NCBI RefSeq assembly: GCF_000517105.1
Contig: NZ_KI912148.1
Span: 1,172,518 to 1,236,517 of the forward strand
DNA: 64,000 nucleotides
Source of the DNA: Fischerella sp. PCC 9605
GTDB taxonomy: Bacteria; Cyanobacteriota; Cyanobacteriia; Cyanobacteriales; Nostocaceae
Direction: 5' to 3'
Shown: positions 46,729 through 55,936 of the stretch, piece after piece
Position numbering within the stretch: position 1 is the stretch's first letter
How the letters are laid out: the number at the start of each line of letters is the position of its first letter
Notes under the pieces: generated by a model
Told to the model about the DNA's origin: nothing
Databases searched by the model: none
The model's input: only the letters and a program-made list of their open reading frames with translations
Program-made: the position numbers and the translations under genes

Positions 46729-47126
46729 TGTTAAGGTGGATGAAAAATAACCTCTATCTAGGTAGGCCAGTTTATTTTGACCTTTGTGTCTTAGTGTCTA
46801 CCCTGCGGGAAGCCGCTGCGCGTCTATGTGGTTTAATAAAGACATTATTTTTCAACACCCTCCGGGTTCGCCAGTCCCCCCTAAAGGCAGAAGCCCTTAC
46901 GGGTTCACCAGTCGCTCATGGGGGAAACCACGGCAGGTGCTCATGGGGGGAACCACGGCGACGGCGCTTAAAGTTCGGACGCAGGTTCCGAACACGCGCC
47001 TCCTCTATGTGCGGACGCAGGTTCCGCACCCGCGCCTCCCCAAGACCGCACTGCCTCCCCAAGACCGCGTTCCTCACCAAGACGGGGGTTGGACTCACCA
47101 AGGCACAAAGACACCAAGTAAAATCG
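46729..47126. mobile_element. Inverted-repeat (MITE-like) element, copy C, inside the exporter operon
   Basis: It begins CCCTGTTAAGGTG (46726-46738), related to the outer end of copy A. Inner arms are CTTTGTGTCTTAGTGTCT (46782) and CACAAAGACACCAAG (47105-47119). The GC-rich centre has repeated GTTCCGAAC/GTTCCGCAC and CCTCCCCAAGACCGC units. No coding gene is supported, although chance frames run through it. It separates the HlyD gene from the ATPase gene by 415 bp. Confidence 0.65.
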
Positions 47127-48500
47127 TTACTCTTCTGCCTTCAAATTAATCTCTGCATCCGCAGGCATCCCAATCTTGGCGCAGGGCAAATCTCCGCCAG
47201 TGTAAGGTTGCTCAGGGTTAAAGCAACCAGCAGGGTTATTAACACTGATACGAATACCCACGACTTGCCTAACTCTATCTTTCTGAAAATAGATATTTTC
47301 TGGCGTAAACGATGCCTGTGGATCAATTGCAATTACTTTACCTGTGAGGGGTCTGTTGGGTGCAGAATCCAAGAAAATTTTGGTAGTCTGTCCCAGACGC
47401 ACTTTGCCAATGTCTCCTTGGGGAATAAAACCACGCAGATACAATGTTTTGGGATCGACGATGGTGAGAATATTGGTTTGATTGTTGACAATTGCCCCTG
47501 GTTCTACACTCCGGGCAGTGACTACGCCATCGAGAGGACTGACAACATTCAGGTCTTTCTTGGCATCTTGAATTTGAGTGAGAATTTGCTGTTTCTCTGC
47601 TTGGGCAGATTTGACTCTTGCTTGGGCAGATTTGACTCTTGCTTGAGCAGATTTTAATTGAGCAAGGCTTTGCTGTCGCCTCCTGTTTAATGCTTCTAAT
47701 TGGGCGTTGCGAATGCTGGGGTTAAAACTTGTGGTTTTGGCTTGTGTCAATGCACCTTCAGCAGCACTTAATTGTTCACGTGCTGCATTGACTGCTGCTC
47801 GTCGCGCTTCTAGAGTTGCGATCGCGGTGTCATATGCTGTTTGTGCCTGGTCAAATTGTTGTTGATTGATTGCGCCGTCAGTTACAAGTTTGGCATAGCG
47901 ATCGCGGTTTACTTTCGCTAATTTCACCTCCGCCGCTGCTTGCTTCACCTGCGCCTGTGCCTGTACAAGTTGTGCTCTTGCTGCTGCTACTGTAGACTGT
48001 GCTTGGTCAATCCGACCTTGAGTATCGCCTTGGGACTGCTGCAAATTCAGTTTTGCTTCCTGAATTTGACTGTTAATTTGTTCAATTTCGCCTTGGACTC
48101 GCTCTACATCTGCAAGTGCCTGCTGTTCGTCTGACTGGGCAGACGCTACCCGCGCCTGTGCGCCTCGCAGTTGCTCTTGTAGTTCTTTGTCCTCACTATC
48201 ATCTAGTTGGATTAGCTGTTGCCCCTTTTTAACAGCCGATCCTTCCCACACGGCGATAGATTCAATTCTGCCTACACGTTTCACCCCAATTCCGGTTTCG
48301 TAACCCTCTATTCTGCCACTGAATCTCAGCAAATTTTCAGGTGTTTGTGGTTGCAATCTCCAGACTGTATAGCCAATGGCGCTTGCTAAAAGCAGCACCC
48401 CCACAAGTAAAGGAATTGGCTTTTTGCGGCCTTTTTGTTTAGAAGGCGGTAAAGGAGCATCGGTGAGATTTTCTGTAGATTGAGGGGCAGTCTGAGTCAT
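47127..48500 (-). CDS. HlyD-family periplasmic adaptor (YbhG-like)
   Basis: 457 residues. The N-terminal anchor is PIPLLVGVLLLASAIGYTVW. A first half of a lipoyl/barrel domain (GRIEGYETGIGVKRVGRIES) leads into a long coiled coil (~100-300; repeated AQARVKSAQARVKSAQAEKQ), then the second half (VVSPLDGVVTARSVEPGAIV). The three ARVKSAQ heptads in tandem reflect a short DNA duplication at ~47608-47645. It bridges the permease to an outer-membrane channel. It is the first gene of the exporter unit and is divergent from tetR. Confidence 0.93.
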   Translation of the reverse strand: MTQTAPQSTENLTDAPLPPSKQKGRKKPIPLLVGVLLLASAIGYTVWRLQPQTPENLLRFSGRIEGYETGIGVKRVGRIESIAVWEGSAVKKGQQLIQLDDSEDKELQEQLRGAQARVASAQSDEQQALADVERVQGEIEQINSQIQEAKLNLQQSQGDTQGRIDQAQSTVAAARAQLVQAQAQVKQAAAEVKLAKVNRDRYAKLVTDGAINQQQFDQAQTAYDTAIATLEARRAAVNAAREQLSAAEGALTQAKTTSFNPSIRNAQLEALNRRRQQSLAQLKSAQARVKSAQARVKSAQAEKQQILTQIQDAKKDLNVVSPLDGVVTARSVEPGAIVNNQTNILTIVDPKTLYLRGFIPQGDIGKVRLGQTTKIFLDSAPNRPLTGKVIAIDPQASFTPENIYFQKDRVRQVVGIRISVNNPAGCFNPEQPYTGGDLPCAKIGMPADAEINLKAEE

Positions 48501-48534
48501 GGTAGTACCCCATATTGATAGCGGGTATGGCTAC

Positions 48535-48555
48535 CATACTAGACTGTTTAGTATG
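48535..48555. promoter_or_regulatory. TetR operator in the divergent promoter region
   Basis: Perfect dyad CATACTA-GACTGTT-TAGTATG (7+7+7) between the HlyD start (48500) and tetR start (48590). The size and place fit binding of the adjacent TetR dimer, which would repress both directions. Confidence 0.75.
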
Positions 48556-48589
48556 ATATAGCAGGAGATAGCCAAAAAATTTAACATCC

Positions 48590-49228
48590 ATGCCAAACCT
48601 CCCCATCTCTGAATCTGCAAACTTTGTAGAAACCTGCTCACCTGCGGTCACGCCAAAGCAGGAGCAAATCTTGCAAGGAGCCATGCGAGTATTTTTGAAG
48701 GCAGGTTATGCTGGCACGAGTATGGATCGGGTGAGTGCAGAAGCAGGGGTTTCTAAACAAACCATTTACAGTCACTTTCAAGATAAAGAAGGACTGTTCA
48801 AGGCTTTGATGGAAAGGGTGACAATTGCGAATTTTCGTAGTGTGTTTTCTGCTAAAGAATTTAAAGATGAGCCTGCGGTGTTTCTGCGTCAGCTTGCTGA
48901 AACTTTTTTTACAAAAGTTGCTGATAACCCCGACTACATACCTTTGTTGCGGCTGATTGTGTCAGAGTCAGAACGTTTTCCGGAACTAGCAAAACTTTAT
49001 ACGCAAACTGTGATTCAACAGGGTCGGAAATTATTGGTTAAATATTTTGCTGCTCACCCAGAATTAGTTATTGCCGATCCAGAGGCGATCGCGCAAATTT
49101 TTTTTGGTTCCCTAGTATCTCACACGATCGTGCAGGAGATGTTGTACGGGAAAGAACTGATGCCTCTATCACGCGATCGCTTAATTGATAGCTTAATGAG
49201 CTTGGTACTGGCACGAAAAGAAAACTGA
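48590..49228 (+). CDS. TetR-family repressor of the adjacent exporter (CecR-like)
   Basis: 212 residues. The HTH is ASTS-type: AGTSMDRVSAEAGVSKQTIY, then SHFQDKEGLFKAL. The ligand domain is FSAKEFKDEPAVFLRQLAET onward, typical of the CecR/YbiH group that controls ybhGFSR in E. coli. Divergent to the HlyD gene and sharing the palindromic operator between them, so it is probably autoregulated and released by the transported compound or a related ligand. Confidence 0.9.
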   Translation: MPNLPISESANFVETCSPAVTPKQEQILQGAMRVFLKAGYAGTSMDRVSAEAGVSKQTIYSHFQDKEGLFKALMERVTIANFRSVFSAKEFKDEPAVFLRQLAETFFTKVADNPDYIPLLRLIVSESERFPELAKLYTQTVIQQGRKLLVKYFAAHPELVIADPEAIAQIFFGSLVSHTIVQEMLYGKELMPLSRDRLIDSLMSLVLARKEN

Positions 49229-49343
49229 ATGATTTAAAAGCTGCAAACCAAATTGTAGGTTCGCGCGAAAACAGCAAATTTTATGACGGTTAAGTTACTT
49301 TGAGGCGATCGGTGAGACGATGCTTTAAGATTCTTGGTGAGTC
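49229..49343. repeat. Imperfect repeat ending the tetR side (copy 1)
   Basis: GATCGGTGAGACGATGCTTT-AAGATTCTTGGTGAGTCG at ~49308-49345 reappears with changes as ATCGGTGGGACGGTACTTT-AGGATTATTGGTGAAGCG at ~49808-49847. The two copies flank the gene fragments at 49344-49759. Confidence 0.45.
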
Positions 49344-49520
49344 GTTGCACAAGCGTTATTGCTTCCTAACTGGATTGCAGGGCTATCTGGACTCATCGGT
49401 TTCAGCATTGCGTATGCAACACGAATTGACCAGGAAGAACAGATGCTGCTTGACAAATTCGGTGATGAGTATGAAGCCTACAGGAAACGTACAAAACGAT
49501 TAGTGCCCTATCTGTTCTAA
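49344..49520 (+). pseudogene. C-terminal fragment of an ICMT/PEMT-type membrane methyltransferase
   Basis: The frame reads NWIAGLSGLIGFSIAYATRI, then DQEEQMLLDKFGDEYEAYRK and RTKRLVPYLF, ending at TAA 49520. E..L...FG.EY..Y...T.R..P is the C-terminal SAM-binding signature of isoprenylcysteine/phospholipid methyltransferases. Only ~58 residues remain; the rest of the gene is missing. Confidence 0.65.
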
Positions 49521-49524
49521 ATAG

Positions 49525-49759
49525 TCATGACCAACCAGACAATGCAGCACGAGTCGAACGCTTAGGAACTTCCCGCACGATTCCCCGTAAGCAGTATTTA
49601 GCGTCACGGGTAACAAAGGAGTTACGTCAGTTGTTAGAGAATCCCAACTATGCAACCAAGGCAGCAGAAATCGGACGTATTATTCAAGCAGAGAATGGTG
49701 TTGGTGTTGCTTGTGATGCGATTGAAAAACAGCTTCAAGCAGCCTCGATCTTCCCGTGA
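49525..49759 (+). pseudogene. C-terminal fragment of a UGT/MGT-type glycosyltransferase
   Basis: The frame reads DQPDNAARVERLGTSRTIPR, then RVTKELRQLLENPNYATKAA and EIGRIIQAENGVGVACDAIE, ending TGA 49759. DQ.DNA.RVE.LG is the nucleotide-sugar-binding end of macrolide/rhamnosyl-type GT1 glycosyltransferases. No upstream part exists: the methyltransferase fragment ends only 5 bp before. Both are relics fused by deletion. Confidence 0.65.
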
Positions 49760-50019
49760 GCGACAGCAATTTACTTGTCTACCGGAGTGCAGGGTTAGGT
49801 TTCTTTATCGGTGGGACGGTACTTTAGGATTATTGGTGAAGCGATCGGTAGCAACTGGCACAATGTAAGAAATTAAATCAGTTGAACAAGGCTTTTGGAA
49901 TGATGTCACAATTTTCTTTGTAACTGGCTATAAATCTAAGCAGATTGCAGCAGCATAACTCAGCCTTTGGGCTGCTTCGCAAACCAGCTAGCTGCCCCCA
50001 TAATTGAGCGTCTTTACAC

Positions 50020-50502
50020 ATGATTTACCACCCAATGAATCGTCTGGATGCTCGCGAAATGCTTGCATGGAGATACCTGCCTCCCTACGACTTTTACAAC
50101 ATGGTCATCCTGGATAATGAGATAGACGCGCACATCGCCTTCTATATCGATCGCAAGAATGGCTACTACAGCATTTACAACGAACAGGGTGATTTCACTG
50201 CATTCTGCAATTTCGGGTTCGATGCCCAGGTTTTTGGTGGAGACTATTCTCAAGATGCGCTGGACATCGGTATGGGACTACGGCCAAATCTAACCGGAAA
50301 TGGGCAAGGCAAGTTGTTTGCTTCTAATACTCTTGCATTTGCCAAACAGTTGTTTCGACCCAACCAATATCGTGTCACAGTAGCGGAGTTTAACAGGCGA
50401 GCGCTCCACCTTTGGCAAGCTCTCGGGTTCAGCGAGATACATAGATTTGCGAATCAGTCAAGTGGCCTATACTTCCGTATCCTCACTATGTACGAAGAGT
50501 AG
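50020..50502 (+). CDS. GNAT-family N-acetyltransferase
   Basis: 160 residues. The acetyl-CoA loop is RPNLTGNGQGKLFASNTLAF (motif A, preceded by DIGMGL) and motif B is NRRALHLWQALGFSEIHRF. The substrate (amine of a small molecule or protein) cannot be told. It is 7.2 kb from the graspetide locus; microviridin clusters use a GNAT (MdnD), but distance and intervening genes make a link unlikely. ATG at 50020; a second ATG at 50035 is possible. Confidence 0.9.
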   Translation: MIYHPMNRLDAREMLAWRYLPPYDFYNMVILDNEIDAHIAFYIDRKNGYYSIYNEQGDFTAFCNFGFDAQVFGGDYSQDALDIGMGLRPNLTGNGQGKLFASNTLAFAKQLFRPNQYRVTVAEFNRRALHLWQALGFSEIHRFANQSSGLYFRILTMYEE

Positions 50503-50801
50503 CTCGGATTTGGTGTCAACTTCAAGGCGCGTAGTCGAGCAGGGGGCGATCGCTATATTTGCTTTCTTCTTTTACCTTACGCATAAAAAAACCGCCCCTG
50601 ATATTAAAGACAAATCTTTAAAGAGGCTGTTATTCCAGTTGATAGGTTTAAATAAACAGTTGTTAGTTGTTAGTTGTTGACACAGATCCCCGACGTTTTA
50701 TGTTGAGACTGGGTACTGGGGTGCTCCAAAATTTGGGAGGGCTTTATTGCCCCGGACATAATTTTTACGAGTGAAAACCCAACCCCAGTCCCTTTTACAT
50801 C
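50503..50801. other. Gap between two convergent genes
   Basis: No gene. Contains a HIP1 site and STRR3-like CAACTAACAACTAACAAC words (complement of TTGTTAGTTGTTAGTTG near 50660). Confidence 0.45.
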
Positions 50802-52403
50802 TTACAGACTTGTGGGTAAATCTCCTGGTTGTGACATTCCTTTAGGACTGCTTGGTTCAGTAAAACCACTAGCCTCAGCCTCTTTGAGGAATCCACTGTA
50901 GGCTTCCATTCCGTGTTCGCCAATATCCAAGCCTTCTATTTCTTCTTCACGAGATACTCTGATACCTAAAGTAGCCTTGAGTGCAAGCCAGAAGACGGTG
51001 CTGAGGAGAACGGTCATTCCACCCACAGAAATAACGCCAAGGAACTGAGTGATGAGCTGTCCTATGCCACCACCTGCAAATAAACCTCTGGCTGGGCCAA
51101 GTCCCTCAGCATACCAGGGATAAACACCAGGGCCAACAGCAAATAGACCAACTGCCAAAGTTCCCCAAACACCACAAACGAGGTGTACCGAGATGGCTCC
51201 CACGGGGTCATCAATTTTAATTCTGTCAAAGAATGTGACGGCGAAAACAACTAGGACTCCGGCAATCAAACCAATGAAGAAAGAACTGCCAATAGTGATG
51301 TAAGCACAAGGTGCGGTAACAGCAACCAAGCCTGCCAAAATACCATTGATGACCATTGACAAGTCTGGCTTACCCAAATACAGCCAAGCTGTAGCTGTGG
51401 CAGCAATTCCACCAACAGCACCTGCCATGTTGGTAGTCAAGGCGATATGGGTAATGGCATCGGGATCGGCAGCCATTACAGAACCGGGGTTGAATCCGAA
51501 CCAGCCTAACCACAAAATCAAACAGCCCAAGGTGGCTATGCTCATATTGTGACCGGGAATGGCAACAGTGTGCCCATCTTGATATTTACCAAGCCGAGGC
51601 CCGAGTAATGCTGCTCCCATCAAAGCAGCCCAACCACCAACGGAGTGAACCACTGTTGAACCGGCAAAATCCCAAAAACCTCTGTCTGCTAACCAGCCCC
51701 CACCCCAAATCCAGTGTCCTGTGAGTGCGTAGGAAATACCGACAAGTAAGAGGCTGAAAATTAGAAAGTCAACAAATTTAACACGTTCAGCAACAGCACC
51801 CGAAACAATAGTTGCAGCAGTTCCGGCAAATGCTAACTGAAATAAAAACTTGGCAGATAGCGGAACACCTGTCCAACTAAGAGCGCTAAATACTCCTTTA
51901 TAAGCATCTCCAGTTGCGGGACTGTTATCTGCACCTTGCAGGAAAAACCCATTTAATCCAATAAAGTCATTGCCATCGCCAAACATGAAGCCAAAACCGA
52001 TCGCCCAAAAAGCAACGGTAGCCAGAGCAAAGACAATCAAGTTTTTAGCAAGAACGTTAACAGCATTTTTCTGACGACACAAACCGGTTTCTAACATGCA
52101 GAAACCAGCGTTCATAAAAATTACTAAAAAAGCGGCGATCGCTACCCACAAGGTATCAAGTGCCACTTTTAGTTCTGCTGTAGTTGGGCCAGCAGGGGCA
52201 GGAGTTTGGGCAACAGCTACGTAACTCCACCCCAGCACAATCAAACAAGCTAATGGAATACAGGCTTGCCAACTTGGAGACAACCGCCTAATTACCCAGA
52301 AAATTTGATTGACAATAGAGTTTGATTGTGTTGTACGGGCGTTCCAGCTTGCTGATGGTTGCCTATTTTTGGCTTTCGATTTCTTTCTGTGCTTTAACAT
52401 CAT
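50802..52403 (-). CDS. amt: Ammonium transporter (Amt/MEP)
   Basis: 533 residues with the eleven-TM Amt fold. [20 protein letters not shown] starts the membrane domain after a ~60-residue leader with a signal-like TM. Conserved [17 protein letters not shown] and [15 protein letters not shown] carry the pore His pair (the His in VVHS and the His in VHLV). The cytoplasmic tail ([14 protein letters not shown]) is the regulatory C-terminus contacted by GlnK-type PII. It imports ammonium. A second amt gene lies 11 kb away at the window end. Confidence 0.95.
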   Translation of the reverse strand: MMLKHRKKSKAKNRQPSASWNARTTQSNSIVNQIFWVIRRLSPSWQACIPLACLIVLGWSYVAVAQTPAPAGPTTAELKVALDTLWVAIAAFLVIFMNAGFCMLETGLCRQKNAVNVLAKNLIVFALATVAFWAIGFGFMFGDGNDFIGLNGFFLQGADNSPATGDAYKGVFSALSWTGVPLSAKFLFQLAFAGTAATIVSGAVAERVKFVDFLIFSLLLVGISYALTGHWIWGGGWLADRGFWDFAGSTVVHSVGGWAALMGAALLGPRLGKYQDGHTVAIPGHNMSIATLGCLILWLGWFGFNPGSVMAADPDAITHIALTTNMAGAVGGIAATATAWLYLGKPDLSMVINGILAGLVAVTAPCAYITIGSSFFIGLIAGVLVVFAVTFFDRIKIDDPVGAISVHLVCGVWGTLAVGLFAVGPGVYPWYAEGLGPARGLFAGGGIGQLITQFLGVISVGGMTVLLSTVFWLALKATLGIRVSREEEIEGLDIGEHGMEAYSGFLKEAEASGFTEPSSPKGMSQPGDLPTSL

Positions 52404-53118
52404 GCTCTAAACCTTCCTTAACAGGAAAAATGCGTTAAGTAGAAAGAGCGCTCTTTCAAAACTAAGCAATTTGTTTTTGATATTTGGTTATTTAAGCAAG
52501 TTTGCTATTAAAACTCGCTGATTCTCGTTTCCAATAAGCAGTATTTTGAAAATTTGAGAATCGAATAACCGAATTTGCAGTCAAGAAGTAGGCGCTACTT
52601 CTGTTGATACTACTGATATTCTTAAGAAATTATTATTATGTAATTTCGGAAACAGTCAAGTATCCTTCACTCACTCTTCAATAAACTTATTTTTGACACT
52701 ACTCCCAAATTTTGATAATTAATCGCAACAAAAAAGTTACATAGTGATTGGCAAAGAATATTGACAAGAAACCCTCTCAATATTCTGTAACTTAAAATAC
52801 AGTTTTTTAAACGTCTAATATTGTTAGTAGGATATAAACCCGGCAATTAAACGTCTGTGTTATTGGTTTATAACTCTTTCTCAACATGAAGATAAAAAAT
52901 TAACAACATTCTCAAAATTTTATCAAAAATTCTTAAAATACTTAATAGATGATTTCGAGAAAAATTTACATCTAATGTGAATTGACAAGGCAAAGAAGGG
53001 TGTTCGCTGGCAATTGTTTAGTTATTTTTGGGGAAACGTAGACGCCCATCAGGGCGGCTTCCCGGAGATGCAAATTTTGAATTCATAGTGTTTAAATTTA
53101 CACTCATTCTTAACTTGA
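52404..53118. other. AT-rich amt promoter region
   Basis: No gene seen. A GC-rich scrap ACGCCCATCAGGGCGGCTTCC (53042-53062) can form a hairpin. A perfect dyad at 52584-52602 is listed separately. Confidence 0.5.
52584..52602. promoter_or_regulatory. Perfect 8+3+8 palindrome upstream of amt
   Basis: AGAAGTAG-GCG-CTACTTCT, about 180 bp upstream of the amt start. The GTA/TAC half-sites are 5 bp apart, not the 8 of an NtcA site, so another regulator would be expected. Confidence 0.4.
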
Positions 53119-53637
53119 TTACATCTGCTTTAAATATTGTTCATAGCCCAGTTGTTCCAGCTTTGCTTGCTTTGTCATTACCGTTTCGCGTAGATTTTGA
53201 CGATACTGTTGCACTTTTTCCAGCAATTCCGGCTGCTGAGTAGCAAGAATTTGCACTGCCAAAAGTCCAGCATTTGTGGCATTGCCGATCGCTACTGTTG
53301 CAACTGGAATACCCGCAGGCATTTGTACAATTGAATACAAAGAATCAGTACCTTGTAAATGACGGCTGGGTACGGGAACACCAATGACAGGAAGCGGTGT
53401 TAGAGATGCAACCATACCTGGAAGATGGGCAGCACCACCTGCACCAGCAATAATTACCTTGATACCACGCTCGTGAGCAGACTTGGCATATTCCACCATG
53501 CGTTCTGGGGTACGATGGGCGCTAACGATCGCTACTTCAACAGCAACGCCAAAATCTTCACAAACTGCGATCGCACCTTGCATGGTAGGTAAATCGGAAT
53601 CGCTGCCCATGATAATGCCAATAAGAGGTTGAGTCAT
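53119..53637 (-). CDS. purE: N5-CAIR mutase (PurE)
   Basis: 172 residues, class I PurE. The N-terminal [20 protein letters not shown] and the catalytic His region [17 protein letters not shown] are intact; the octamer-forming [16 protein letters not shown] follows. It converts N5-CAIR to CAIR in purine synthesis, the step after PurK (18983). Divergent to nagA. ATG at 53637. Confidence 0.95.
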   Translation of the reverse strand: MTQPLIGIIMGSDSDLPTMQGAIAVCEDFGVAVEVAIVSAHRTPERMVEYAKSAHERGIKVIIAGAGGAAHLPGMVASLTPLPVIGVPVPSRHLQGTDSLYSIVQMPAGIPVATVAIGNATNAGLLAVQILATQQPELLEKVQQYRQNLRETVMTKQAKLEQLGYEQYLKQM

Positions 53638-53639
53638 AA

Positions 53640-53765
53640 GAATGGGGGATTGGGGATTGAGAATTGGGAATTAGGGATTGGGAATAGGTGAAAATTATGA
53701 ATGATGAATGCTGAATAGTGAAACTTTCATATTCATAATTCATAATTCATAATTTTTTTGCCAGC
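53640..53765. repeat. STRR-like repeats between purE and nagA
   Basis: GGGATTGGGGATTGAGAATTGG and CATAATTCATAATTCATAAT units. Confidence 0.7.
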
Positions 53766-55067
53766 GTGATGACTGAAGTAACATCAAGCACAATCTCCTA
53801 CCCTATAGATATTGTTAACGCGCGAGTGCCGGGTTACAAGGATTTGCAGATGCTGTTGGTTAGCCGTCAAGGCACAATCGAGCAAATCTTGCCAATGAGT
53901 ACGGTTTTCAAAAGAGTTCCACCACCAGATTTGCAAGTGTTGGATGTGGGGGGCGATCGCATTTCCTTGGGTGGTGTTGATTTGCAGATTAACGGCGCAT
54001 TAGGTTTAGCATTTCCCGAATTGCAAGCAGAAAATTCTCACCTATTGCCAAAAATATGCGAATTTTTGTGGAATATGGGGGTAGATGCTTTTTTACCGAC
54101 TTTGGTGACAACTTCGGTGGAAAATATTCAGCGATCGCTTGCTGTGATTGCTGAGTTTATGGCAAACGGTAGGGAGTTGGGGAGTTGGGGAGATAGGGAG
54201 AACCATCACCCCATCACCCCATCAATCAATACTGCCAAAATACTGGGAGTGCACTTAGAAGGGCCATTCTTAAATTTTCAAAAGCGCGGCGCACATCCAG
54301 CCGAGTATCTGTTACCTCTGACAATAGATGAAATTAAGCGGGTTTTAGGGAATTATGCTCATGTTGTTAAAATCATCACCCTTGCGCCGGAGTTAGATGT
54401 CACTGGAGAAGTAATTCCCTACTTGCGTTCCTTGGGTATTACCGTCAGTTTAGGACATTCACAAGCAACAGCAACCCAAGCGCAACGTGCCTTTGAGTTG
54501 GGTGCAACAATGGTGACTCATGCTTTTAATGCCATGCCACCATTACATCACCGCGAACCAGGATTATTAGGGGCAGCAATTACCAATCCTGAGGTGATGT
54601 GTGGTTTTATAGCTGATGGGCAACACGTTTCCCCAACGATGCTAGATATATTGCTACGTGCCAGCTATTCCCCTCTTAAAAAAGGGAAAAAAGGGGAGGT
54701 GGGGCTTTTTCTGGTTAGTGATGCCTTAGCACCTTTGGGACTACCCGATGGCATTTATCCTTGGGACAGTCGGCAAATAGAAGTAAAAAACGGGACAGCA
54801 CGACTGTTGGATGGGACTTTATCGGGGACAACTTTACCTTTATTGGTGGGAGTGCAAAATTTAGTCAAGTGGGGAATATGTGATGTGGAAATGGCGATCG
54901 CACTCGCTACAGAAGCACCAAGAAAGGCGATCGGTTTATCAGGTATAGCCTCTGGTGCTTGTGCTACTCAATTATTGCGCTGGCACTTTGATAAATCTAC
55001 CCAAGAACTAACTTGGCAAAGAATAATAGGGGGAAGAGGCATAACAATTATGAATTATGAATTATGA
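53766..55067 (+). CDS. nagA: N-acetylglucosamine-6-phosphate deacetylase
   Basis: 433 residues. The amidohydrolase metal motifs are GVHLEGPFL, SLGHSQAT, THAFNAMPPLHHREPGL and FLVSDALAPLGLPDG. It converts GlcNAc-6-P to GlcN-6-P during aminosugar or cell-wall recycling. Two in-frame inserts of intergenic-type DNA are visible: RELGSWGDRENHHPITPS (54172-54225) and SPLKKGKKGEVG (54667-54702). The NagA fold seems otherwise complete, so both fall in surface loops. The two ATGs at 53766 and 53769 are equivalent. Confidence 0.93.
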   Translation: MMTEVTSSTISYPIDIVNARVPGYKDLQMLLVSRQGTIEQILPMSTVFKRVPPPDLQVLDVGGDRISLGGVDLQINGALGLAFPELQAENSHLLPKICEFLWNMGVDAFLPTLVTTSVENIQRSLAVIAEFMANGRELGSWGDRENHHPITPSINTAKILGVHLEGPFLNFQKRGAHPAEYLLPLTIDEIKRVLGNYAHVVKIITLAPELDVTGEVIPYLRSLGITVSLGHSQATATQAQRAFELGATMVTHAFNAMPPLHHREPGLLGAAITNPEVMCGFIADGQHVSPTMLDILLRASYSPLKKGKKGEVGLFLVSDALAPLGLPDGIYPWDSRQIEVKNGTARLLDGTLSGTTLPLLVGVQNLVKWGICDVEMAIALATEAPRKAIGLSGIASGACATQLLRWHFDKSTQELTWQRIIGGRGITIMNYEL

Positions 55068-55160
55068 ATTATGAAATTTTCAGCATTCAGCGTTCATCAT
55101 TCATAATTTTCACTTATTCCCAATTCCCAATGCCCGATCTCCCCATCTCCTCTTGACTGG
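55050..55160. repeat. ATGAATTATGAATT / STRR1 repeats
   Basis: ATGAATTATGAATTATGAATT directly after the nagA stop, then CCCAATTCCCAATGCCCGATC and CTCCCCATCTCC. Confidence 0.7.
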
Positions 55161-55208
55161 CAGACATGATACTTTTAAGCATTGGAAACCATTCGATAAT
55201 TGAGTTTC

Positions 55209-55895
55209 ATGAACGCAGCCGACGATAAAACCATTGTTAAAGATTATTTCAATTCCACAGGTTTTGACCGCTGGAGACGTATATACGGTGATGGTGAAGT
55301 TAACAAAGTCCAGCTAGACATCCGCAATGGACATCAGCAAACTGTGGATACAGTGCTAAGTTGGCTGAAAGCAGATAATAACTTAGCAGAATTATCCATC
55401 TGCGATGCTGGGTGTGGTGTGGGTAGTCTCAGCATCCCTCTAGCAGAAGCAGGAGCAAAAGTTTATGCTAGCGATATTTCAGAGAAAATGGTGGAGGAAG
55501 GCAAACAAAGAGCTTCTCAAACCTTGCCAAATCCAGAAAATCTCACTTTTGCAGTGCAAGATTTAGAAACGTTAAGCGGTAGCTACCATACGGTTATTTG
55601 TCTGGATGTTCTCATCCACTATCCCCAAGAAAAAGCAGATGAGATGATTTCTCACCTCTGTTCTTTGGCACAGTCGCGGCTAATTCTCAGTTTTGCCCCC
55701 AAAACCTGTGCTTTAACGATACTAAAGAAAATTGGCAGTTTCTTTCCGGGGCCAAGTAAAGCGACTCGCGCCTACTTGCATCGTGAGACTGATGTGGCAA
55801 AAATCCTGGAAAGAAACGGTTTTGTATTGCAACGACAAGCGATGACGCGTACTCGTTTTTATTTCTCTCGTTTACTGGAAGCTACTCGCAAGTGA
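55209..55895 (+). CDS. chlM: Mg-protoporphyrin IX O-methyltransferase
   Basis: About 228 residues from ATG 55209 (a TTG at 55200 is less likely). KDYFNSTGFDRWRRIYGDGE is the family N-terminal signature; SAM motif I is CDAGCGVGSLSIPLAEAGA. The chlorophyll enzyme methylates the C13 propionate of Mg-protoporphyrin IX with SAM. The tail RAYLHRETDVAKILERNGF is typical. It lies close to a photosynthesis-neutral set of genes, as is common in cyanobacteria. Confidence 0.96.
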   Translation: MNAADDKTIVKDYFNSTGFDRWRRIYGDGEVNKVQLDIRNGHQQTVDTVLSWLKADNNLAELSICDAGCGVGSLSIPLAEAGAKVYASDISEKMVEEGKQRASQTLPNPENLTFAVQDLETLSGSYHTVICLDVLIHYPQEKADEMISHLCSLAQSRLILSFAPKTCALTILKKIGSFFPGPSKATRAYLHRETDVAKILERNGFVLQRQAMTRTRFYFSRLLEATRK

Positions 55896-55936
55896 GGCTA
55901 AGATCGCGACAAGATACTACATCTTGTCGTGTAATT

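Noticed and set aside
46686-47657. 323-codon + strand frame across the repeat element and the HlyD gene
   Set aside because: Runs through repeat DNA and the antisense of HlyD; no family resemblance.
50020-50502. GNAT gene as the microviridin N-acetyltransferase
   Set aside because: It is more than 7 kb and several housekeeping genes away from the graspetide locus.
52640-52653. GTA-N8-AAC as an NtcA site upstream of amt
   Set aside because: One half-site is AAC rather than TAC and no clear -10 box at the expected spacing.
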